64,000 bases of DNA from Mauremys mutica. Its lineage: Eukaryota; Chordata; Testudines; Geoemydidae. Positions 32,059 through 43,612 of the stretch are shown here, in pieces. Below the pieces are notes generated by a model that worked only from the letters and a program-made list of their open reading frames with translations, was not told the origin of the DNA and did no database searches. The translations under genes were made by a program, and so were the position numbers. The stretch spans positions 12,421,225 through 12,485,224 of the forward strand of contig NC_059073.1 in NCBI RefSeq assembly GCF_020497125.1. Direction: 5' to 3'. Positions within the stretch are counted from its first letter, which is position 1; every line of letters begins with the position of its first letter.

Positions 32059-34943
32059 AAAACATAACCTTAATTATGAGAGACATGATGACCACCACCA
32101 CGATGGACCATCAGCATCAATGCAGCATTGTGTTTTACCAACTTATCTATGCTTGTAATAATCAGGCAACCAGTGGCTTTGGGTTTCTGAACAGTATCAA
32201 TCGGCTTAGATTTCCGGGGGGGGGGGGAGATCTGTTTTTTATGACAACCCTCCCTCTGGAGGGATGAACTACCATTAAACTGCCCCGTCTTTGCAAAGAT
32301 CCAGACTAATACATGTACTCTGAATATTACAAACATCTGGCATAGGAAAGATTGTCAGATATAACTCAGAGCTGCAGAACAGCTGCCTTCCTACAGAATG
32401 CGTAGAGGGTCAATATCCACGTTATTGTGTTTGCCTGGGGCATATGACACATCCCTCAAATCTGACCTGCTCAACATGACACTTGTACTTTCAGTTCCCC
32501 AAGTTCTACCCAGCCATAGGCCACTGATGGGATTTTGATAGTTTTATAGCTGCTTTTATGCTGCATGGCACTTTTTGGTCTTTGTAGCAGTGCGATAAAG
32601 AAATGTGGGCTCAAGTGTGAAAGTACCACAGTCTGTTAGTGCATTATCCCAGTGAGAGATTTGGATAAACACAAAAAAACACCAGGGTGTGCAGTCATTG
32701 TCTAACAATTTACAAATGCTTCAGATATCTCTGCTGCCTATTCATGGGTACAAGCTCCACACCCTGATTTAAAATAAACCACAATTACAACATGGGCTAA
32801 CCACAAATTATTGTTTTTAAGTGAAGAAAACAATCTTCTGTTTTGCTTTAGAGTCCCAAGAAACACTTAGAGTGCTGCAGTGTGTTTGGAAAATATGTAT
32901 CAGTGTTTTGTAACTAACTTTGTGACCTTGGGGAAGAAATTTGATTTTAACGTGCTTCAGTCAAAGTTAATTCAGTGAATCAACACACAACAGAAACCAG
33001 TCCCCACCTACCTCTCAGTCCTTTGTAGTAACCTCTACATCACACACTCCATAAAAGGTCAGCATGAACAAACAGAATGTGTTATGTTAAATACAAACTT
33101 ATCTTCTGTCAACAGTGCACAAGGATTTGAGTTAAGTTATTTTTCAAATCCACATTACAAGGTAATTCAAGAAGATTATTCCAGGTTTGTTCTCACCACT
33201 CAAAATGCTGTTATGTTTTCCATATATAAAAAGAGTGACCACACAGATATTTTCAGTCTGAATGACTTAGTTTTAATGAAAAAAAAAAAGAAGGAACACA
33301 AGTAAATTCTGCATAAGAGAGTGCGCAGTGTGTGTCTCCCCTCTGTGACAGTCTTCTCTGAACTAAATGTTAATGGCAAAATCCTCAACATGGCTCCACT
33401 GACAAATTTACACTAGCCAAGGATCTGGCCCAGAGGGCTGACTCATAATTTGCATAAGCGCAGAGTGGATGCAAAATGGTACCATTCTGGTTTGGCAGCA
33501 TGTTATGTTCACTTTGCACCGATACACAACTCTGCAAGATGCAGGGCAACAGTGAATCGGTCCCAAAATTGCCACCTTTCTTTGTATGAAGTAGTTCTTA
33601 GAGATTTAAAAGAGCAATACACAGAAAGCAAAGATGTAGCATTTACGTAACTAAATATACCACCTGTATTCTAATACTCCTGTATGTACACTATAAAACA
33701 TGATCAGGTCCACATATTACATTCATGGCAGTGTGTTAACCTCATAGAGCAGAGAACGTCTGTATGCCTGTTACCATGTTACCTATGGCTTCAAACAGCA
33801 ATAGTTCCTGCTTCATATAATCCCCTTCCTATGAGGGATTGCATGGTGCAGAGGTGAGCTAGCAACCAACTCCTCTGTTGAGAGGGTCATGAATTATAAA
33901 GCAGCTTTAACTTTAAGCCCCTTGCTCTGCCATGGCTTTTGGGAGGGGAGGGGATGGGGAATCATAGCACTTAGGGGAGAGGCCTCCCACATTCTTCATG
34001 AGCTCATCCCCAACTCCAAACCAAAACCCAACCAACCACATGGCCGTGATGTTGTGCTAAGCAACCATGGCATCTTCCTAAGGTTTTGCTCCCCATACCA
34101 GGGCTGAGCATAGAGACCTTGTTTTTGGCTCATATGTTTTAATCATTTTCATTTTCTCCATACTCAGACAATGATTACATTAATACCCACGACAGCCCAA
34201 TATCCTGTGGTTGTCTTCCTACTTTGTGTTTTTCTGTGCTCAAAAGAAGTCTGGAACTGCCAAACTTTGGCTAAGAAAAGTGATGTGACAGTCTATTTTC
34301 TCAGTCTCTCATTTATTCCAGAGTAATAACAATCTCCCTTTTCTGTAGAGTGGCCAGTTCCTCAAAGAGCAAAGTGAATTTTTCATCTACAAAGGTGAAT
34401 TATTAATCAAAGGCTTTTTTCAGAGATCACTCAGAGTAATTCAGGCTCTCATTCTTTGCCCTCTTTTTTCCGCTGAATCTTGAGTTGGGTTTCTCTTTTC
34501 TGTGGTGTTTTTAGAATTTTTCAGAGTTAATTTACCCAATATCTTCTAAGAAGTGAGGAACTCAGTATAAACACAACCTTGCAAAGTAATGTAACCAGAT
34601 ACATGGAAGTGAGTAGCAGGCAAGGTGACCCAACCAGTAAGGTTTAGAGGGAGCAATTTATAGATACCCCAGGCTTTTAGTCATCAGCCTAAGATGACAT
34701 GAGTCAGTGAGATGACATGTTCAATGGCCAGATCAGTCTCGTGTGTGTAGGTAAAGTACAGACCCATGGAGGAAGTTGGTCAATATGGACCCTAACAATT
34801 ATATAAAGGGGATGCTTATTTCTCATGAGTTGTGATTACTGCTGACTGGCTAAGAATTATGCACATCCTGTTTTTGGTGGTTGTTGCCTTCCCTTCCCCA
34901 CCCTGAGCTGCTTATTCATCTTGTCCATCTGTCATGTATCATC
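32059..34943. other. No gene recognised
   Basis: Long AT-rich stretch with a G-run at 32217-32228 and scattered short ORFs. No domain or transposon ends were recognised. Old, unassigned repeats or intronic sequence are possible. Confidence 0.35.
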
Positions 34944-34951
34944 TTTTAGAC

Positions 34952-35334
34952 GGGGGTGGCCAACCTGTGGCTCCGGAGCCACATGCAGCTCTTCAGAAGT
35001 TAATATGCAGCTCCTTGTGTAGGCACCGACTCTGGGCTGGAGCTACAGGCGCCAACTTTCCAATGTGCCAGGGCGTGCTCACTGCTCAACCCTGGCTCTG
35101 CCACATGCCCCGCCCCCTCCCCGGAGCCTACCGTGCCTTCATTCTTCCCCCCCCTTCCCGAGCCTCCTGCATGCCACAAAACAGCTGATCGGGAGGTGCA
35201 GGGAGGGGAAGGCTGCTGGTGGGTGAGACACACTGGGAGCGGGTGGGGAAGCTGCTGACTTATTACTGTGACTCTTTGGCAATGTATATTGTTTAAATTC
35301 TGGCTCCTTCTCAGATTCAGATTGGCTACTCCTG
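34952..35334. mobile_element. Non-autonomous hAT element, about 383 bp
   Basis: Left end GGGGGTGGCCAACCTGTGG and right end (complement) CAGGAGTAGCCAATC. Perfect 8-bp TTTTAGAC at 34944-34951 and 35335-35342. If the first C at 34951 is counted as the element, the duplication is 7-8 bp. The left subterminal block GTGGCTCCGGAGCCACATGC then GCTCTTC matches the right end of the 38386 element in 25 of 27 positions. It is a full-length relative of the copy at 13798-14582. Confidence 0.85.
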
Positions 35335-35460
35335 TTTTAGACAGTAAGCAATTTGGGGCAGGGACTGTTTGATATATATATATATATATATATTTGTACA
35401 GCACCTAGCACTTTGTTGGCCTCTATGTGCTTCCATAATATAAATGTTAAGTAACTATAA
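35335..35460 (+). repeat. SINE-like tail with (AT)n run
   Basis: TTTTAGACAGTAAGC, GGGGCAGGGACTGTTTGA and TTGTACAGCACCTAGCAC are the words of an amniote CORE-SINE-type 3' region. An (AT)n tract of about 24 bp interrupts it (35370-35393). The hAT at 34952 inserted at its 5' side. Confidence 0.6.
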
Positions 35461-37110
35461 TGAAATTATTTCATTAGTAAAGTGTAACAAAATATAAAGT
35501 GAGTCATTATGCAAACCCAAGACTGGAGAGGGAATTTATCTTGGGGATTTGGGAGCACTTTCTTCATAAGATTTTGCTCAAATAAAAACACTACAAAGGT
35601 GGTGGTCGACATTTAACTACAACTCTTCACCTATTGAAGGAAAATGACATCTACAACATCCAATATGACAAACTCAAAACCCTCATGGTTCCAAAATACA
35701 CATACTACATTTGTATGAAGAACTAAAATGCATATGCGTCACACTAGGTTTGAAAAGAATTCTATTGATACCTGCATTATCCTGCATGAGCAAATCTTGT
35801 TCCAAACAATATTCTTATGCCCTCGTCCACCCACTCCTCAGATTGTTGATGCATCTTGTCTGATTAAGCCCAGATCCAGCATTTTGTTCAGTAGGGGCAT
35901 AGTCTGGTGCCCTCTCACAATTCTTTGCAGGATCAGAGCCTTACATGCCAAGAGTTTCAAGGCAGGAACTGTGTCTTCCTAAGCATTTGTACAACATTTC
36001 CTACAATGGGTCCCTGATCTTGATTTAGGATGTTACATGCTACCACAATACAAACAATAGTATAAATACAATGTAACTGACGTGCAGAAGGGAACACTAG
36101 GTTGTTGCAGGGATTCCTTTTTAAAAATTCTGCATGCATTTTAAGGGGAAGGGCTGGAATGATTTCCATCTTTCTTAAATGACATTCAGCCCCCTCTCCA
36201 GATATTGCTAGAGGTGACATTTAAAAAAAAAAAGCCTCTGAAGAGCAAATGTTTTGCCATAAGAATGCTCCAGATTGCACCAAATGAAATAATTTTGAAA
36301 GTGTCCTAGGAGAGGATGCCTGTGAATCCCTTTATAAAGACCTTCACCTCAACTTCCCTCTTCAGACTGTACCAGTTGATCAGTGCTGTGCTGTCAATAG
36401 ATTCCATATATTTTTAAGAACAGAGTATATACTTCTTCAGCAAAATCTGGCTGAACAAAGTGGGTGCATCCTTCCTGGGTAATGGTTATAAGAAAGCAGT
36501 TATATTTAAATTAGAAAAAAAAAGAATGATTCCCCCGTTAATACAACTCTATAAACAGGTTCCCCTCTCAGTCTGTTCCTGTCACATATGCCCCGAGGGA
36601 AGTTTATAATGGATTTAAAGAGATTTTTTCCTCTCAGTCTTCGTTAAAATATTGGCAGCACATCATTATATAAAATTAAAGTATTATCAACTGACTTGGA
36701 TAAGATATGGTCACCTCCACTTACATGCAAGATTACACCAGACTTGTATAATTATGATAAAGACTTGAAAGGCAAGCTTGTAATTTACCTACAATCTCGG
36801 AACACAAAGCCTCTTGGCATGGAGAGACATCTAAATCTGATTATGGAAATACTTAGAGTTGCTGTAACAAGACCAATTTGAATTAACAGGCTTGGTCATT
36901 CCTTCCTGTTTAATAACAAAATTGTTACATATTTTCAAAAATGTACTGTGTTGAAATATAGTATTTACTATGGGTCATAAATGTTGTGGTTAATTTAAAA
37001 ATTATGTAAACATTTAGAAAATGCAGGAAGAATTTCGTTTGGCTCTTCTAGAGGCACTCGATTTCCCCTCCTCCATAACATCCTCTCCTCCATGAGGACA
37101 AGCCAGAGGA
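35461..37110. other. No gene recognised
   Basis: AT-rich DNA with several short ORFs. The 61-codon frame at 36696-36881 looks reading-frame-like but has no recognised domain. Confidence 0.35.
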
Positions 37111-37508
37111 AGAGACCAGCTAGTGGTGGTGAAATCAAGTTGAGTGATAGGTTTGCTGTGCTGGGAAACAAGGAGCAGAAACAGTTAGAAAATGGGCTGG
37201 TGAGGAGGGAAAGGGAAGGCAGAAGAGATGAGGGAGACAGCCAGGGACCAGAGGCTTGGGAAAAAGGAAGATGAAGTACAGGGGACTGTGACAGAGAACA
37301 AAAGAGGAGGATGAAAATAAGCTCACTGAAGATAGAGAGGGATAAACAGAACACCACAAGGTAAGAGCATGGACAGCAAGGAGAAAGTACAAGTAGTGAT
37401 TGAACTAGTAGTGAGGTAGGTGTTACAGTTAGTGGAAAGGCTGGAAAACTTGGTGAAGTCTGAAGGAAGCAACTGAAATGCTTACACACAAATGCAAGGA
37501 GTGTGGGC

Positions 37509-37592
37509 CAGGCCCGCTGGTAGGGGTGGGCAGGGCAAAGGGGGCAATTGCCCGAGTGCCCCCAGCCACCGAAATTGCTGTCGGTGGGCCTG
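37509..37592. mobile_element. Very short hAT-like element, 84 bp
   Basis: Ends CAGGCCCGCTGG and (complement) CAGGCCCACCGA. Flanks GTGTGGGC (37501-37508) and GTCTGGGA (37593-37600) agree at 6 of 8 positions. It splits a CR1 reading. An internal CAATTG palindrome and short G/C runs fill the rest. Confidence 0.55.
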
Positions 37593-38385
37593 GTCTGGGA
37601 CATAAAAGGGAGGAACTGGAACTACTAGTGTAGGAGGCCAAACCAGGCATTATAGGGATTACGGAAACATGGTAGAATAGCATTCGTGTTTGAAATACAA
37701 GTATTGAAGGTATTTGCTGTTTAGGAGAGAGAGAGAGAGAGAAATAGTGGTAAAGCTGATAGGGTAGCACTGTACAGAATCTGTTTGGGTCAAAATCACT
37801 TTGTGGAAGGATTGTAGAAGAGGTTCTGTTGGGATAGTGTTAGTGGTCTGCTATAGGCCTGTAGGGTCAGACTCAGATATAGATAGAGGTTTCTTTATTA
37901 TTAGAGAGATAAATATTATTGGCAATTGTATAATAATGGAAAACTAGTTTCCCAGATATAGACTGGAGAATGAATGCTACTAATACGAGTAGGGCCAGTC
38001 ATTCCTGTATATGATAGACAACAGCTTTCTTCATCCAGTTGTCACTGAACCAACAAGAGATTATGTAATTTTAGATTTTGTTTTTATAAATAGTGAAGAC
38101 ATCATAGACCAGCTGGTCATAGGAAATAACCTTGGATAGCGTGATCATGAGTTGATCTAGTTTAGATTAAAAGGCAGGATAATCAAAACGAGGTCATCAC
38201 CTATAAATATTTATTTCAAAAGGGCAGACTGGAAAATGAAGGGAATTGGTTAAAGAACTCAGCTGGACCTAAGAGCTCAGACTTAAATGTGGAGGGAGCT
38301 TGGAATTTCTTCAAATCACCTCTATAAATCTATCTGCAATTTTCATCCAAACAAGGGAAAAAAGTTGTAGGGGAAAGCTCTAGAC

Positions 38386-41144
38386 CAGGGGTCGGCAACC
38401 TTTACTATCAAAAGAGCCATTTTGCCCCCTCTTCCACTAAAGAAAAATAGTCTGGAGCTGCAAAACATAACACTGCTTATAAACTTTTAAAAGTTTTAAT
38501 CTTTTTTTAATTTTACCTGTTACAACAACAGAATACAACAAACAGAAGTGCAGTGTGCATGTGTAGGCCTACTTTGAAATAAATTAAACACTGAACTATG
38601 CAGGCCTTTTTGAGTCCTTCCCATATTTGTGTAAAATTAAAATAAAACGTAGCCCACTTTAATATAAAAAAAAACATAGTTGCAGCTTAGCAGTTTTAAA
38701 AAAGTAAACATAAAATTAGGAACGTTTTTTGACAAGTCCATTTCAGTGTGCTCTCATCCTCTTCGGGTTTCTTTCTCGGCCAGCAATCAACCGAAGCACC
38801 TGAACATACAATAAAAAACTACATCAGCTCCGGGTCTGAAATAAATGTTTTTTTCTGAATAATAATAGCCTATTAAATGCTAGTGTTCTCACCTGTTTAA
38901 TGTGACTTCTGTTTCTGAAGCTCGATGCTGATCTTCCCTATGTCGGGGCTGTAAGATGTTCTTTGATCTTCACACAGGACTGTAGGCTCTCATTTGTGAG
39001 GCAGGAGCGATATTTGGACTTTATGAAGTTCATGCTCGAGAAAACTTGCTCCCATAAGTATGTTGAGCCAAAGATGGACAGGACTCCAAATGCATACTTT
39101 TTCATGTTCATATACGTGTCGGGAATGGCACTCCATGTTTCAAAAACAAGTTTGTCGGGTTTGGGGAGGTTTTCAATATCATTCCATTTGTGCTCTTTAG
39201 CGAAAGTGGCCTTCTGACGGGCGACTTCTTCGAGATTCGCTGTCAGGCTTTTGAACTTGGACACCCATAAGTCTTTATCCGCTATGTCGGCCAGTTCAAT
39301 TTCAAGATCGGGCTGACTTATCCCTGTGAATGCGGATATGTTCAGCAGGGATGGGTCGATGTCCAGCGGTGTGACAGGGAAGGACAGAGTGCTTTTTTTC
39401 CTTTCTGAACTCGCTGAATCTTTCTCCAAATTCAGCTTGCATTGCCATAATTGCACGGTGTAAATAATCACAATTTATGTGATTGTTCTCTTCTTTGAAC
39501 TCTCTCAGGGAGGGGAAGTGAGAGAGCGTACCTCTCTGTACATCTCTGGCAAACACTGTCATCTTGCGCTCAAACGCCAGAACATCCTCCAGCAAATGCA
39601 GGGCCGTGCTTCCCTTTCCCTGGAGATTTTTATTCAGCGTGTTTAAGTGACTTGTCATATCCACCGTGAAATAAAACTTTTCCAGCCAATCGAGATCTCC
39701 CAGTTCGGGATAGCTGAGGCCTTTGCTTTCCAAGAAGGTTTTCACATGTTCCAGACAAGCAGCGAAGCGTTTCAGCACGTCTCCCCTTGACAGCCACCGA
39801 ACTCTGTTGTGCAGCAGGAGATCCAAATATGCGCTCTCGACTTCATCTAACCATGAACAAAACTGTCGGTGGTTTAACCCGTTTGCAATTATTTTGTTCA
39901 CTATCTTAATAACGAGGTTCATCACTTCCACACATTCAGGGGGGAAATGTTTGAGCGCACAGTGCTTCTTGGTGCAAGATGCAGTGAAACGTCATCAGCT
40001 CTCGATCCAGCGACTTTTGAAGTAAATTCACAAAGCCCTTCTGTGCTCCTCTCATACTGGGTGCACCATCAGTAGACACTGACACCAGGTGAGTGGTGTT
40101 TATTCCTTTGGCTTTTAGACAACTCAAAACAGCCTCACAAATGTCCTGTCCCCGCGTTTGGCCCTTTAGCGGTATGAGTTCAATCAGTTCTTCCTGCGGC
40201 CCATCAGAGTTCACATATCTGCATAACAGTGCTGTCTGCTCAATATCGTTTACATCACTTGACTCATCACAGGCAATTGAATATGCTTGAGCTGAATTGA
40301 TGTCATCAATTTGCTTACTGGTGATGTTTGTTGCCATTTTAATGGTCCTGTCCTTGACGGTCTTTGCAGAGAGAGGCATTTCTTTAATTTTCTGAATAAT
40401 TTCCTGTTTGTTTTTGAATTCGGAGAATAGATGCTCTGATATTTTTATGAATGATTCTTTCATGTATTCTCCATCTGTGAACGGCTTCCCCCTCCTTACG
40501 ATCTCATGAGCTGCCACAAAACTAGCAGCTGTAGTTGAGTTTGGAGAGTTGATCCACTTCTTGAAAGTATGTTTGCTCTGCTCAACTTTCCGTAGTAGTT
40601 CCGAAATCGCTCTCTTTCGCCCATCTTCAGTTGGGTATTTTTCAGAAAATGCTGAGTGCTTGTTTTGAAAATGTCTTTCAACGTTACATTTTTTGTTGTT
40701 TGCTAATTTCTCGCCACATATCAAGCACACAGGTAAGCCAGCGTCGTTGGCAGTGAAGGCAAAGGACTCTGTCCATGCAGAATTAAACTCTCTATTTTCT
40801 TCTGAGATTTTTCTTTTTTGGGATGTATTCATGGTTAGCTTACCGCGGGGGTCGCACACTCAAGAAGCCGCCTGCAGGAAAAGGCGAGGGCTATAGACGT
40901 GGATGTGACGCATATTTTAATTGACAAATTATAAAAACTTTTTAAAAATTCGATGTTAAAGTATCACCTCGAACTCCAAGAGAACTGTGCAACAAAAATA
41001 AAATATATAAATAAAAATTAAATTAATAAATAACCGTTATTCTTTTTTTTCTTTTTTTTTTCTTTTGTCAAGGCCGAAGGGAGCCACAACAAGGAGGCTG
41101 AAGAGCCGCATGCGGCTCCGGAGCCACGGGTTGCAGACCCCTGC
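38386..41144 (-). mobile_element. hAT transposon with a nearly intact transposase, 2759 bp
   Basis: Ends CAGGGGTCGGCAACC and (complement) CAGGGGTCTGCAACC. Perfect 8-bp target duplication CTCTAGAC at 38378-38385 and 41145-41152, inside CR1. The right subterminal region contains the 12-bp palindrome GGCTCCGGAGCC next to GCATGCGGCTCTTC, probably transposase-binding sequence. The minus strand carries the transposase, 640 codons across three frames. The short hATs at 10379, 13798 and 34952 share end sequences with it. Confidence 0.93.
38938..40859 (-). pseudogene. hAT transposase, broken by two frameshifts
   Basis: The first frame (40859-39936) holds a BED-type zinc finger: C45 and C48, H63 and H68. 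It then has the catalytic D198 in ACDESSD, D264 in VSTDGAPSMR and the C293/H296 pair in HCILHQEALCAQ. The second frame (to about 39400) has NRVRWLSRGDVLKRF. The third has the C-terminal hATC dimerisation region with GSTYLWEQVFSSMNFIKSKY, where the E of WEQ is the expected third acidic residue. Frame 1 to 2 changes at a G6 run (39939-39944), frame 2 to 3 at a T7 run (39393-39399). The nearest known relatives by resemblance are Charlie-type hATs and their domesticated derivatives, such as GTF2IRD2. It would cut and paste the element and its MITEs if intact. Confidence 0.9.
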
Positions 41145-43612
41145 TCTAGACCCAACTGGATGAATGAGCACCTCAAAAAGGTTGTTAGAAGTAGGCAGAG
41201 AGCCTACAGGGAATGGAACAATGGATTGATCAGAAAGGAAAGCTACACCTTGGAGATTAGAAAATGTCAGAATAAAATGAGAATTGCTAAAACCCAAGAT
41301 GAATAAGCTCTTGCCAAAGAAAATAAATAATAAAAGGGTTTTTTAAAGTTATCTATATAAAAAGAGAATAAGGAAGGATGAGGTTGGGCTTCTATGGAGC
41401 AGGGATGGGAAGGGGATTAAAAAATAAGCTAGGTATGTCCCCAAAACTAAATAACTACTTTGCCTCAGTTTTCAATAAGGATGATAATATGGGCATGAAG
41501 GCTAATGGAAATTAGTGTATAGAAGTGGAAATTACCACATCTGAGGTGGAAGAAAAAGCTTATAGCTTAATGAGCTCTGACTGGAGGGACTGTATGATTG
41601 TCATTCTAGAATACTGAAAGAACTGACACATGAGCTGGTTAGTCTGGCAGCAAGGATTTTTAATAAATCAATCAATCTATTCGGGGATAGTACCATATGC
41701 CTGGAGAATAGTTAATATCGTACCTATATTTAAGAAAAGGAAAAGAAGTGATACAGGCTATTACAGACCTGTTGGTCCAACCTCAGTAGTATACAAGGCT
41801 GCAGAACAAATTATGAAGGAAAGAATAATTAAATTCATGGAGGTAAACAGTAAGAGGAATATAAGGCAATATAGGTTTACCAGAGGTAGATCATGCCAGA
41901 CTAACCTGATTCTCTTTGAGAAAATAACTGGTGTTTTTTTTAGATAAGCAAAAATGCAATACAGTAAATCCATTGTACTTGGACTTCAATAAAACATTTG
42001 ACATGGTGCCACTTGGGAAATTATTAGTTAAATTAAAGAATATGGGCTTTAGTACAAGATTATAAGGTAGATAAGGAACTTGCTAAAGGGGAAAAGAAAA
42101 TGGGTTGTGCTGAAAGGTGAACTATCAGACTGAAGGGAAGTTACTAGTGGAGTTCCTCAAGGATAAATCTTGGAACCAATTTTATTCAACATTTTTATTA
42201 GTGACCTTGGCACAAAAAGTAGGTGTGTGCTAATGAAATTTGCTGATGATACAAAGGTAGGAGGCACTGTCAGTACAGAGGAGGATTGGAATATTATACA
42301 GGAAGATCTGGGTGACCTTGAAGACTGGAGTAACAGAAATGGTATGAAACTTAACAGTACAAAGTGAAAGACATGCACATAGAGTCTAATAAGAATTTCT
42401 TCTACAGTTTTGGGAGGGGGGAAGATCATGAATTGGAAGCAACAGAGAAGGTAAGAGACTTGGGTGCATGGGTCAGTCATAGGATGACTATAAGCCACCA
42501 ACACAAGGCAGCTGTGAAAAAGGCAAATTGAATTCTAGGATGCATCAGGTGAGGCATTTATTGTAGAGATAGAGAAGTATTAATGCCATTGCACAAGGCA
42601 CTTGTGAGACCTCATCTGGAATACTGTGTACAATTCTGGCCACCCATGTTCAAGAAAGGTGAATTGAAAGAGAAGAGCTGCTGGGGGAAATCAGGGGAAT
42701 GGAGGGCCTATTGTATAAGAGGAGATTGGAAGAGCATTGCTTGTTTAGCCTAGCAGAAGGAAGACAGAGGATATGAAATACATCAGGGGGTAAACACTTG
42801 GGAAGGTGAAGAGCTATTTAAGATAAAGGACAATGTTGGCACAACATGGTATAAACTGGCCTTGAACAAATTCAGGTGGGAAATTAGAAGGTTTCTAATC
42901 AGAGGGGTGAGGTTCTGGAACAGCCTCCCAATAGGAGGTTGGGGCAATCAACTTAATTAGTTCTGAGAGAGCACTGAACACATTTGAGTGTGATTGTCTG
43001 AGGAGGTTGCTTCCCGTGGTAGGGGGTCAGGGATCAGCAGCCCTAGATCTCACTTCTTTTTTATGTCTTACATGCTACAGAGACCAGGGAAGGATTCCCC
43101 ACCCTTCTCCCCCCCCAAATATATTCTGTGTGTTTTGTTTGTCTTTCCTCTGAAGCACCAGAGAGGACCATGGCTGGAGATGAGGGATTGGATGGAGTGG
43201 GCCGATGCTAGGAGGTAGCACTGAGCACTCTCTCAGGGGCTTGGCTGGCTGGTTCTTGCGAATCTAACTGATTGCCATATGTGGGGTCAGGAAGGAGTTC
43301 CCCCTGGGTCAGATTGGCAGTGACCTGGGAAGGGTTTGTTTTCCTCTGCAGCATGTGGGTGCAGGTCTCCTGGCAGAATTATTGGGTATAGCTCACTTAA
43401 TCATTGCCCTGTCCTTGCAGAGGCCCTGCACCTCGGTCCCTCCGCTTCTCCCTGTGGCACATACAGTCCACAGGAGAAACTGGAGTATTAACACCGTTGT
43501 GTCATTGTGGTTGTTTGGATTAGTGTGCAGATGCTCTGTGGTGCTAGTGGCCTATGATATACAGGAGGTCAGACTAGATGATCTGGTGGGCCCTTCTAGC
43601 CTTTAAACTCTA

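Larger units (their letters stand above)
37115..43612 (+). mobile_element. Near full-length CR1 LINE interrupted by two hATs
   Basis: Without the insertions it is about 3.6 kb. In order: a 5' purine-rich part (37115-37500); the endonuclease C-terminal words GIIGITETW (about 37640); the linker; the reverse transcriptase with VPYAWRIVNIVPIFKKRKRS (41690) and YYRPVGPTSVVYK; an intact FADDTKVGGTVSTEEDW palm block at 42236-42290; the thumb; and the tail GGAGGTCAGACTAGATGATC near 43563. Many frameshifts and stops break ORF2. hATs lie at 37509-37592 and 38386-41144. Confidence 0.9.

Noticed and set aside
37092..37603. Serine/leucine-rich minus-strand ORF of 202 codons
   Set aside because: It is the antisense of the purine-rich 5' part of the CR1 and crosses the 84-bp hAT.
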